The notes under the pieces are model-generated. The model was not told the origin of the DNA. It worked only from the letters and a program-made list of their open reading frames with translations, and did no database searches. Source: Bombardia bombarda (lineage: Eukaryota; Ascomycota; Sordariomycetes; Sordariales; Lasiosphaeriaceae). From it: a stretch of 64,000 nt of DNA. The translations under genes and the position numbers were made by a program. This document shows positions 33,714-44,203 of the stretch, piece by piece (the stretch's first letter is position 1; the number at the start of each line of letters is the position of its first letter). The stretch lies in the NCBI GenBank assembly GCA_030512295.1, contig JAULSR010000002.1, positions 3,968,001 through 4,032,000 of the forward strand, in the 5' to 3' direction.

Positions 33714-34399
33714 CCTTGTATAGGGCTGTCAAAATAGGAAAATAGGCCTGGTAACGTTGTAGGATATGGCAGGGCGTTTGCACATGCAAGGCTATACATT
33801 TGGAATAGTATTCGCTCACACTTCTATGGGGCCATGTCAGCTCATACCCTACATATTTTCAGCCTGCGTGGCACCTGCCTCAATTGTTGCTATTTCACTG
33901 TTCTGTATAACGTGTTAAGTCTGACCCCTAGAGTCTAAGCGCCTCTCAAGTCAGTCGTTCTCTCTATCAAGCTGATTGGACCGGCTTCCCTGATGCAGTA
34001 CAAGATGAACAAGGAGGCGAAATGGAGGATATCAAGAGAGAGACAGAGACTGACTATCTCATCGCTTACGTGACCAAGGCGCTGGCGTTATCGGAAGCCT
34101 CCTGTCCCCCTTGGTGTGTAACTCGGCCCCTACCCTAAGCCCTATCTCCTAAGGCTAGCAGAACGAGGGCAACTACTTAACTACTGGCTGCGGGAGGGCC
34201 ATTAAACACTGTTAGCTACTCCCCAGGCGGTGTAGAATAAGGGCGCAGTCGGCACAGAAGAGCTACGAGGCGTATAAGCGTGACAACAACCACCTGGTGT
34301 GCGGAACAGAAAGAAATTTAAACAAACACATAGTCAAGCCTCCCTGAAGATATTGGTGAATATGGGATGGACAGTCGGCTGTGATCTGCGAGATAGCCT
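33714..34399. other. intergenic, possible further MFS debris
   Basis: About 0.7 kb between HET gene 1 and the recognisable MFS relic. On the minus strand near 34330-34380 a short ITAD-like string could be the next decayed MFS element; otherwise nothing. Confidence 0.45.
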
Positions 34400-34845
34400 A
34401 TTGTAGGACTGGAGAGTAAGGTATAGATTTGGATGCATGTACGGTGGTAATGATGGACATGTCGAGGAGGATGAGGAAAGCGACTGGCATCATGGAGACT
34501 ACCGCGGCGTACAGCTTTGGACCCGTGATGTACACGAAGTGTATGTTATTTGGGGTACCAGCGTGGGGGTTGTGATACCGTACTTGGACTGAGCCCAATC
34601 ATAGTCGCAGGAGGCTCCGGGGGCAAGTCAACCGAGGCACCAGGGAGCAAACGGGGGTGTGGCTGGCATGTGAATGAACCAGGGCGGTACTGGGGCCCGA
34701 GCCATGATATCCAGTGCCTAATCAATGACGATGCTATTAGAAATTGACATCTCTTAAGGACTAGACTAGGGGCTGGGGGTCGGTTACCAGAATCGACGGC
34801 AGGAAGGGACGATGTCATATCGTTCGTGCCGGACATCTTGCTAGA
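34400..34845 (-). pseudogene. relic of an MFS transporter N-terminus
   Basis: On the minus strand, MSGTNDMTSSLPAVDSG is followed by a good donor (GTAACC) at about 34789. Further on comes an open stretch ending in AAVVSMMPVAFLILLDMSIITT, the first transmembrane helix and LDMSI(I/V)TT signature of DHA2-type MFS transporters. A donor-like GTACAT follows immediately, but downstream only a damaged ITAD-like remnant can be seen and no further helices occur. The remaining 450-500 residues are missing. Interpreted as the 5' remnant of a deleted transporter gene. Confidence 0.6.
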
Positions 34846-35919
34846 GAGGGAAAAGCTTTGGGACGGGACATGAGAGGGTGAGTGTGTAGTCGATGAGAGG
34901 GAAGAGAATCCAGGGCGAGAAGAAGGAAGCTGGGGCCATTTACGTAGGTATGTATTCATCTCGGTGGCTGGTCGGCGACGGACCCGTTACACCGGGTCAA
35001 TAGTGCAATGGAGATGTACCATGACACAGGTAGCAATAGGAGCCTGGTGGCGGATCGCCAGACGAGTAGGACTGACTTGAACTATGCGGTGACATATAGA
35101 TGATCACAGTCAACGTGGGCAAGCCCGATCGCGTCCAGTGAGCCTATAAATTTCATTAAAGAGCTCCAGAAGTCATTGAGCGGGTTTTCGCCATCGGTGC
35201 TGTGGTGATGGTTCTTCTGAGGTAGAGGCTGAGACTCTGTAATGGATGGGGATCAGACTTTGGACGCGATCCGAGCAATGACATTCTGAAATCATGTTAT
35301 CCAGACGGTGGATACATGTATATAGGAAGGAATGAATGTGGAAGCAATCACTACTAGAGTTCTGGTGTGGGAGATTGTCGCCATGTCTTCAGACGAAAGA
35401 GGGAGGGAGGCATGGTCTTGTGGGTGTTGGTGGGGGCTGAATGTGGTTGAATGTGGCGGCAGCTCGAGTTCTGGTGACTGGCGACCTCTGTGGGCTGGTT
35501 GTTGACTGGCTGTCGTAAACTGCAGACTGCATTGATCCATGTCTCTTCACTGTTGATACAGGCCCAGATGACGGAGACGAGGTAAGTGATCACGTCGACG
35601 ATTCTATTGTTGGGGGCGGGGCTGGCTCCCCGCTAGGGCTGGAATTGTTAATAACAGTCTTCTCTGTGACTTACTCGGTCTGATCCATGTGGGCAAGGTT
35701 CTAGACAATGATAAAGGAGAAAGAAAAGAGGTGGGGGACTATTAGTAATGCAAAAGAAATAGAAGAATATCAAACTGAGAATATAACACAGGTATCCTGA
35801 CCATACGATCCAACCAATCTTGGTAAAATGACCCAAGCCCTCCCCCTTCACCCCCCTTTATATCCCACAACTTACAATCACCCATTGACCCCCCAGCAAT
35901 TCCCCCCATCACACCTACC
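34846..35919. other. intergenic, no gene recognised
   Basis: About 1.1 kb. Minus-strand ORFs at 35292-35593 contain a short hydrophobic stretch but no family signature. Confidence 0.5.
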
Positions 35920-36922
35920 TCACACCCCAAACACCCGATCAAACCACCTCAAACACTGATCCTCCGCCTCCTCCGCCTGCCTGGCCACATTCGCCGTCCC
36001 GCTCCTCACATCCGCCCTCACACAGAACCCATGCCCGGCGTCCTCATACACCGTAACCTCGCCCTTCTTCGCATCATCCTGCGCAAACCCCGGCCCATCC
36101 ACGACAATACCTCTAATAATCTCCGCCTCCTTCGGCCCGACCCGGTGGTCCTTCTCAGCAATGGCAAACGACACGGGCACCGTGAGCTTCTCGATATCTC
36201 CCGGGATCTCCAGGAAGCTAGGATGGCCTGTGAAGCCAGCATCAATAAGCGGGGCGTTGGTTCCGTCGGCTAGCGTGGTAGTTTCGTTCTGGGAGAGCAA
36301 CACGACGTGCTTGCCGCCCCAGCAGAAGCCGGCGGCGCCGATGGGAAGAGGAGCATTGGTTGTGGGCGAGGTGGGGGCGGACTGGCGCAGGGCGGTGAAG
36401 AAGGCCTTGACGACGGGGTAGGAGCGGGCAATGCGGTTGTAGTAGATCCAGGGGATGAAGGAGACCATGGCAATGGCGAGGTAGAACCTAGGAGGGGGTT
36501 GGTATTGATACTTGAGGTTACAGCAGAGACTAAAGAGGGACGTACGGCTTCATGAAGATGCTGGAGGAAGAAAGAGATCGGACGACACCGAGTAGGCGAG
36601 GGGGCGCCGAGTGTCCTAGTGGCGTTAATATGTGAGTTTGAGGTGGGAGTAGTTGCAATTCTAAAAACAAGATAGGGAACTCACCAAGCATAAAATCGGG
36701 CAGATAGACCCTGTAAGAGCTTTTGTTGGCGTAGTGGTCGGCCAGAATGCGATTGTTGACAAAACTCCAGCCGAAGGCTTCGGGGATCATGACGATTATT
36801 CCCTTGATGGGCTTTCCATCTTGAGGTTCAACAAGATAGGTGTCCAGCCCGTGCAGCTTGATGATGCTGCCGCGGGGCTGGCCCTCATGGACGGAGCCGC
36901 TGAAACAATCGGGACACGACAT
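35920..36922 (-). CDS. dienelactone hydrolase family protein
   Basis: Alpha/beta hydrolase of the carboxymethylenebutenolidase family, cytosolic. Three exons 36922-36685, 36615-36546, 36487-35920 give 291 aa. The nucleophile elbow is GFCWGG (Cys, the family hallmark). The catalytic Asp is probably in AEKDHRVGP and the His in AGHGFCVR. N-terminal Cys pair MSCPDCFSG is common in fungal members. Middle exon 2 encodes GHSAPPRLLGVVRS in the lid region. Fungal relatives hydrolyse small lactones or act in aromatic catabolism; the substrate here is unknown. Splice phases and motifs agree; intact. Confidence 0.92.
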
Positions 36923-37844
36923 GGCGGCTCGAGTTCAATGTTGAGGAAATGATGGAAGAAACTCAGGGCTTGGACTGCTGACGATAAGTCTAACGAGATA
37001 GCTAGAAAATAAAGTAGAGTTCAAGTGGCGCCAAGCCATGGATTTATCAACATGCAGAGAGGCAGGCACGATGGAATGAATGCGAGGCAGGCAGGCGCGA
37101 ATGCGAGGCCCGTATGCCACAGGGCACAGGGGTGCAGTGATTATGCCTGGCCGGTGACACATCCGGTCGAGATAGCTGGAAAATAGAGTTCAAGTGGCGC
37201 CAGGCCATGGATTTATCAACATGCAGAGGTAGTAGGCACGATGGAATGAATGCGAGTGATTATGCTTGGCCGGTGACGCATCCGGTCGGCGTTAGCCGGC
37301 GTTAGTGTGTCGGATAGCCGGCACTTGCCCCTTCCGGTTTTACGACCGCATTAAGAATTGGTGGCGCGTCGGTGCCGCGACGGCATCGTGTCTGTTATCT
37401 TTTTTATGGGTCTGGCCTCCTGGTGTTCAACAAGATTACCAAGTTAACAGTCAGTATTTCTCAGCAGGGGAAAACGACACCAGGAAGTCGTCGAATAGTG
37501 GGAGTACAAAAAATAAAATGAAATGAAATTGATCCACCTGCTACTAGAATGCACGCCCATATCTCAATAATCTACAGCAGAAATCGCCTCCTCCTACGCC
37601 TAACATATTGCCATGCTTCGAAACTCATCATTGAAAATAAACCATCTGAGACAAAATACACCTATTCCCTTAACCGGCAACTACCCTCTAAAACACTCTG
37701 GATGGGGCTTGATCGTAAACGCTAGAGATAGGCCCAAAGAAGGGCGGTCATGCTGACCAAGGCCAAAATACAGCTCAAAATAACCAACTTTTGATGGGTT
37801 TTGATGGTTTTTTTGATGGTTTTTTTGATGAGTTGTTTGATGGG
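36923..37844. other. intergenic with two-copy direct repeat and NLR 3' repeat tract
   Basis: Contains the direct repeat at 36994-37289. The right part is the 3' flank of the NB-ARC gene. Confidence 0.55.
36994..37289. repeat. two tandem direct-repeat copies (about 174 and 122 bp)
   Basis: Unit 1 begins at about 36994 and unit 2 at about 37168. Both share GTTCAAGTGGCGCCA, CCATGGATTTATCAACATGC, CACGATGGAATGAATGCGAG and TGATTATG.CTGGCCGGTGAC. Unit 2 lacks about 50 bp present in unit 1 and differs by several transitions. Origin unknown; it lies in the DLH upstream region. Confidence 0.85.
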
Positions 37845-37865
37845 TTATTTGATAGGTTGTTTGCT
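37785..37865 (-). repeat. degenerate (CCATCAAAAAA)n minisatellite over the NB-ARC stop
   Basis: On the minus strand CATCAAA units recur about every 11-13 bases through the last codons and stop of the NB-ARC gene. All three frames read through low-complexity Asn/Ser/Lys or Thr/His/Gln repeats, so small length changes would alter the C-terminus. Confidence 0.75.
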
Positions 37866-39869
37866 CCTGCCTTCGTTTCTTGAGTGACACCATTCGCACC
37901 TAAACGTAGGAGAAGACTCGTCGAAATCTCTGAAACGATCATCAAGGTACTGTTCGCGTTGGCCATCTGAACCAGCAGCGGCGTCACCCTTCCTCTCGTA
38001 CGTGGTCTTTGATTCCCTGAACCATAACAACGTTTGGTCCCCCCTTGACTTACACCCGTACCGATACTCAAGCCAAGAAGCTGCTAGAACTCGTGCATCT
38101 CGAAACGTCTTTTCATCGTCCGCATTGACCTGAATTTTGTGGTTTTTGTGGTGCTTATGAAGCGAAATGGCATGCCGGAACATCTTGTCGGCCAGTTTCG
38201 AGTTCATGCACGGGACCCAACGACCCTCCCTAATCCCTGCTTCAATCACAGCTTTGATATTGCCCACCTTCTCAGTCCGGTCTTCATTCTTGACCACGAA
38301 TCCTGGATCGACGTCAACGTCAAGCCACTTCTTCTTGAGAATTGTCAACACAGTGCTAGCAGTGTCGCGGAACATCTCGGCTGACAAGGATTGGCGCACA
38401 AAACACTGGACATGCCTGTAGATGACTATATTGTTGTCCGCCGAGTTGCGCCCGATCAAAGATGAGGCAACAAGTTCGCCGTACAACTCCTCAAGAACAA
38501 GAGGCGGAAATACCAAGGATAATAGATAATCGATCTCTGTGTCCACACCATTGCCCTCCGTCTCTTGATCAGTTATTTCTTCTGTTTCTTCCTCCGTGAC
38601 ATCGTGACTCTTATCACGACTCTTGTAACCAGGGTCTTTATCAGTCCCGTCGTCGTCAGTCTTGTCGTCGGTCTTGTCGTCAGTCTTGTCGTCGGTCTTG
38701 TCGTCAGTCTCGTGGTTCGTTTTCACCACCAATTCCTCCCATGTCATCTCACATAGGTCGTTCGGCTCCATTCCATCCTTCGAGAATTGAGCTAGAGCAG
38801 AAAACGGAATGATGGTTCCGTTCTTGTACTTTTCTTTCTCAACTCCCTCCATCGACCCGTTCTCAAGGAGCGACAGGACGTTGAGCAGGGAGCGAGCCGA
38901 TGGGGACAAGCCTTTGACAAGCACCTCCAAAGCCGGAAAGAGGTCCGGGAAAGCATCTTTCCTGTAAAGGTTGATGAAGTCCTTTACTGTCTCATTCGTA
39001 TTCCTGGTGCCGAATACCTCTGCTGCACACATGATCGGACCTGGAAGATAGTCGAGGTGCCTTGCTAACACCGGGCAGTACTCAAAGTCCGTGGCAGTTT
39101 TTCTGAGACCTAGACTGCACATGAGATCAACTGCCGACTTCATTTCAAGGGGCCCAAGGACAAGAGAACGGCTGCAGAAGCGGCCACAGTCTTTTTTGAA
39201 GAATCCATCCACCTGAGTGTTTCGACTGGTGAGCAGAATCGAGCCGCGACCTTGCTTGGGGATATGGCCGAGCAGAACCGGTTCATCCACCGCCACATTG
39301 TCGAAGATCAGAAGCCAATTGGTGCCGGACAGCCTGTCCAAGAGCGTCTTTTTTACCAGTGGTATGTCTTCCAGTTGGTCGTTCGAGAGCAACTCTAGGT
39401 CCTTGATGATCTTGACAAACGCCGTATCCATCGTTTGCTCGCTTTCCGATGGAATCCAGAAAATAGCATCGAACTGTTCTTTGCACTTGAAAGCATACTG
39501 CTTGCAAATTTCGGATTTTCCGCTTCCAAGTATACCATACAGACCAACCACGGAGATCTTGTGGCTACCGGAGAGTGATCCAGGCAAAGAGTTCATTACG
39601 TCCTCACGCCCAACGAAGTGGTCGACTCGGGTGTGGAGCTCTGAGGCGTGGTACTGGAGACTGGGGCGCCAAGTGGTTGTCAAGGGCGGTATCTTCGCAC
39701 GCAGCAGGGGAGCCTTGAGAGAATTCATGTTTGGTGCCAGGTCCTCAACAAGATTTTCTCCTTGTTCATCATCTTGACTTAATCAGCAAAGGGCTACACA
39801 GAATCTCGACAAGGCATGACTTGGAACAGCTCCCAAGTTGTGAGGGGGGAACTTACGAGTCGACGACAT
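37845..39869 (-). CDS. NB-ARC/STAND (NLR-like) protein with internal TDDK repeats
   Basis: Signal-transducing P-loop NTPase like the regulators of fungal programmed cell death. A two-exon model, 39869-39857 and 39772-37845, gives 646 aa; the short first exon (MSSTH...) is inferred from a consensus donor GTAAGT and a matching phase. Without it the ATG at 39728 gives 627 aa. FVGRED linker near residue 60, P-loop GLYGILGSGKSE, Walker B WLLIFDNV, sensor GSILLTSRNTQ and a GLPL-like LDYLPGPI are all present. Past the NB-ARC comes TDDKTDDKTDDK..., then Glu/Asp-rich sequence. No N-terminal effector domain and no WD40, TPR or ankyrin sensor are seen, so it is either a minimal STAND or a truncated NLR. 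Confidence 0.85.
38653..38711 (-). repeat. in-frame 12-bp repeats coding (TDDK)n
   Basis: Five near-identical 12-mers, alternating between two synonymous versions so that the higher-order unit is 24 bp. They are within the NB-ARC coding sequence and keep frame. Confidence 0.9.
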
Positions 39870-41292
39870 GGTTACGGCTTTGACGTGGCAGTGACTTGGG
39901 CTGGAGTGTGGGAGGAAAAGATGAGTAGAACTTTTGCTAGAAATGGTGTAGCGTGTCAAGTTGAAGGTAGGATAACCAAGAGGAAGAAGTGCTGGTTGCT
40001 CAGCTTACTTGAGGGCTATGGGATGGGGAGGAGAAGACAGAGTTTTATACCAAAGTCAAGGTAATCTTTGAGGCCTCCAGCCAAACATGACTTACTGTGC
40101 TAATTTATTGAGGCAAGGATTAAAGCGCGTCCGCGGCCTCTTTCTTTGTTTGTTTGTTTGTTTACTCGCTTTAACACGTGGGTGTTTGCTCTCGCCACGT
40201 CATGCAAACACATCTGATGCTCCGTCTGGGATACCAAGTGGTGTGGTGGTTGGTACGTGACGTCCAATCAATCATTTCGTTCCCCTGTAGGCAGTCTGGG
40301 TGGCCTTGGTTTGTGGTCTTGAGTGGGTGGGCAGGTTTCAGGGTGTGCAGGTAAATAAACAAGGACTGATGGCTAGGCGGAATTGCAAAACATGCGCCAC
40401 TGTTGGCTGTTTATGCACGATAGAAGTTTTGCTGATTTATGTTAGGTAGGCAGTCATGATATGATATCTCCAATAGCATGAAGGTGGGTACTCCTACTTT
40501 ATTTATAGAAATACATATGTTCAATGCACACTAAACCTCAAAGATGATGTTGTCACAAGAGCTACGGGGAGGGCACGCGGTGTCAGGAAAAGCAGTTGTA
40601 TTAGTCCTGTAAGAAAGCGAAGGTTGACGAGAAGAATCAATACATGAGTGCCTACAGTGCCTACCTGGCATGAATCAAATTCCTTATGATGCTCATTCAG
40701 AATGCATCAATGTGAATACGGAGCATACAATTGCAGGTGGAGGCTTTGCACACTGCCGGGGTTTGGCAGTTTATTTTGGGAGATAGAACTAGGTACCTAC
40801 TAAGCGCCCAAAACAAGGACAATCAGTGTTGTGTAAATGTTGTGTCAACATTGAGTTTCATGCTCAAACCCGCCATCCATACAGTGCGGAGAATGTCGGG
40901 GAGTTGGCCGCTCAATAAGTCAATAATAGCAAAACAACGTGGACATGATTCGGTCCTCAACTGGGCCTCGATAGCATACAAACAAACAAGTAACAAACGG
41001 CGGGCGACGCGTTAACTGACACAAAGTATTTCCGGTGACAGGATTTGGTGCCACCCAAGTAGGCAAACTTAGTTCGCCTCTTAGCGTCAATTTACGACCA
41101 AGGCGCACTACAACCGTGTCATACGGCCTTACAGGTCCCTTAATACGTCACGATATCGACATGTGCTTGCGCGTTGGGAAAATCAACGAATTGTATTTCA
41201 TGCTAATAATGGGGATGACTGTGCAACGGTACCAGAAACTACCGAAATGATCTTCCCCAGGCACCTACTCCTACCCCCTCTCCTCCCATGGC
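39870..41292. other. intergenic, no gene recognised
   Basis: About 1.4 kb between the NB-ARC start and the M20-like 3' end. Includes a (TTTG)n run at about 40146-40164. ORFs are short and featureless. Confidence 0.55.
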
Positions 41293-42362
41293 CTACTCCA
41301 TGTCCTCATCCGACATCGAATTATCCGTACTACATTCAGACAGAATATCCAGACTATCTTCATCCAAGGGTGAAAATGCCAAGACCGCCAGCACCATCGC
41401 GTCTCGTCCTGCGTTCAGCACATCCCGAAGACGCTCAATATCCCGTCCATAGTCGTCTTCCTCCCACATCGGCAGCCTCTCATCAACCCTCAGACCAACA
41501 TCTTTGTCGCAAACATTCCAGTGGGCACATTGGGCTTCATAAAACTCGGCTGCATCTGCCCGACGCTGGCGGTACTTGCTCTTCCGCCGTCTGAGCCTCT
41601 TTGCGACCGAAATTGAAGAGGCCACCGCTCGCACCCTCTTGACGACACGGTCATCGTCTTCAGGCTTCTTCTAAATTCCACCGTGATCAATAGAAGCTAC
41701 CGACCGACCCAAATCATCACCGAAACGGCACTTGTGATTCACAAACTCTTCGATTGCCTCGATTGCCTTGTTCTGATAAGGCGCAGGGGGTATTTGGATG
41801 TTGATGTTGAGAGTCTCCCGGCCTGATAGCACAAGACCCGGCTGTATGACCACCTCGCCGCTCTTGCGGGACGGTGCAACACGGTAACCCGGCAAGAGAT
41901 CCGGCTTGGCGTCAATCTGGTCAAACACTCCGTCTTTGAGCATGTCACGGACGCGGTCTCTGGTATTGTTGTCGAGTCCGATGGGCGGGTGAAACACATA
42001 GACGAGGGTGGCGTTGAGGTTGTCATATTCTTTGCACAGGATCTCCAAGGCGGCCCTCATGCATATGATTGACATATGGTCGTTGCTGTCGGCGTGTAGG
42101 AGTATCGTAGGACCGTTACCGCTTTTGCGAAAGATACCCACATCGCCAGCTAAGCCGGAGGCGCGACAATCGAAAACCTTGCGTTCGAAATTGCAAAAGA
42201 TGTCGCCTTTTTGGCCAGCACTGACGGGATCGCCGTAATTCTTACGAAGGTGGTGATAGAGATCGCAGACTTGCCACTCATACTTTTCGTTGATCTTTTG
42301 TAGTATCTTGGCAGCAATGACTGGATCACGGTAGCTGTGGGAGCCAAAATCAAACGGGGGAT
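41293..42362 (-). pseudogene. degenerate M20-type amidohydrolase-like gene, interrupted by an amber codon
   Basis: A continuous minus-strand frame starts at an acceptor (TTTCAG) at 42363 and runs to 41293, broken only by TAG at 41673-41671. Before the TAG (about 230 codons), GLAGDVGIFRKSGNGPTILLHAD resembles the N-terminal metal-binding region of M20 amidohydrolases. After it come DMLKDGVFDQIDAKPDLL and a GEVVIQPGLVLSG segment, also M20-like, but the Cys-Gly-His-Asp metal motif is absent. After the TAG, about 125 codons stay open, Arg/Lys-rich then acidic, to a second stop. The 5' exon is unresolved: the obvious donor at 42391 would leave a 29-nt intron. Probably a decayed, non-catalytic gene; alternatively the TAG is a true stop. 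Confidence 0.55.
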
Positions 42363-42410
42363 CTGAAATCCGTTAGTAGGTCGACAGGTACCTTGGTGCT
42401 CTCTCTCCAT

Positions 42411-44203
42411 TGGACGTGAAGGTGAGAAGGGTGCCCATGTGCAGGTGTTTTTTCCAGTACTGCCAAGCTTGCGTCACTGCAAGTACCTAAGAGTCTAACA
42501 AGGGCGATTGATATAGTAGTTTAAGAAAATTTATATTTATCAACTATAGAAAGCTCTACGAAAAACCAGGTACCTCGAAAATACCCGAGGTACCTTAAGC
42601 AGTACCGATACTGTATGGCCGATATTACTTAGGTACTGGGGTGCCCACAGACCCCTAGACTAGGAATCAAATTTGGCAGGACACAACTCGCCAAACGGCA
42701 AACTCCCCATACTATAAAACATACTGAGATATCGTTCAGAAATATGCAATGAAAAAAAATTGAGAATGCGTTCATTCACTGATGTTGAGGTCTCGTGCGA
42801 AGGAACAAAGACCTGTATGCCCTGACGGATTCCTCTGTGTGACATGACTCAAAAGTGTTCAAGAATAACTTGGTTGTGGGACATGGGCAGGAGCAAGTAC
42901 GGCTGTGGACTCGGATTCGTGTCGGCGGGCAGGGAAGCAGGTGAAGTGTACGGAAGATTGATCAGACGTGCTTGGTGGAGTGGCGTCACAACGAAGAGAG
43001 TGTAAACGAAGTGGAATAAGACTCCACCGAGTCGAGGGCTCTGACTCCTTGGTTCGCTGATGTGGAAGAAGAAGAAGAGAACGGAGAGAGGGCAGGAGGG
43101 TAGGCCAATGTTTTATACACGATCGGCTGGCCTGTGCGTGACTGCAATTGTATGACAGGAGAAGTCGCAGGTGTGCGTGTGCCCATTGCGTCATTCTGCA
43201 TTTGTGAACGAGGGCGGTTGTTGTTTGGGTAGCTCCTTGAACGGAAATCATCAAGGTCCCGGGTCCACCGTTGTATTGTGGGGAGAGAAGCTCAGTACTT
43301 GATAGTACCCTCCGTAGCACCTACTGTTACCATGAGCACATGTAACTCGCTTGTACCTAGCTTTAGCACTGCACTATTTTAGCAGTACTGGTACTTCTTG
43401 GGATTTAGCAAACGACTTGGGTGGAAACAAACAAACGCGGGTTGAGTCTTCAGCGCCTACTGCGCCTCCTCCATTGTGCACAATGGGATGAAATGGAGAA
43501 CCTCAGAGAATAAACTGGAACCGGCACCGAGAGTGGGGAGTCCTGAACCCCTTCTGTCTATGTCAAATTCGATATGGCTTCTAAAACGGTTTACGGCCAG
43601 AAGAGTGATCTGGTGCTCGGCCAGAAACCTTTTGGTCTCGCAAGTGCTTACCCATCTCTATGTTGTACCTATCTACCTTATGTTCCAGCCTGAGTGAGGC
43701 TCAAACTCCGTCCAATCCATCGACACTTAACTAAGAGATTCGAGTTTTCGAGCTGATCTTTTTGCGACCATAATCTGCTCATAAAATGCGGATCCGTGAC
43801 CTGATCGATAAAAAGATCTATCGTCCAATGTTTGCCGTACTAAAGCCATCTCACTTTTACCAATCTTTATGTGGCTGTCATTAGACAATGTCGGAATCGT
43901 GTTCACCGTCGTCAATCCACACATTTTGCACTGCCTAAACAGCTTCTCTCCTTATCACATGCGAGCACCTGCAAGGTGTCGGAGACTAGCCATTTCCTGC
44001 TAGATCGTGCATGAGGCAACGACAAGGGGCAGTTTAGCTCCCATGTTCGGGACGTCGTTCCCCCGCATTCTTACTTTGGTCACTAGACTTAGTATAAAAG
44101 TATTATACACTCTGTGCTTTGTGATCAGGAAGCGAGATCTTGCCTTTGACAATTTCTTTCCTTTCGTCCATTTCATCCCACGTAGGAATCTAGAACCACA
44201 GCC
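42411..44203. other. intergenic, no gene recognised
   Basis: About 1.8 kb. ORFs at 42859-43320 (minus) and 43476-43697 (plus) show no family resemblance. The last few hundred bases are the promoter of HET gene 2. Confidence 0.55.

Noticed and set aside
35292..35593. Minus-strand ORF with a hydrophobic stretch
   Set aside because: Short, no family signature, and no credible splice partners found.
37785..37865. CRISPR-like or regulatory array
   Set aside because: Units are 11-13 bp, degenerate and without spacers; it is a coding or terminal minisatellite in a eukaryote.
42363..42410. 29-nt intron joining an upstream ATG to the M20-like frame
   Set aside because: Too short for a fungal spliceosomal intron, although it has a branch-like CTAAC and CAG.
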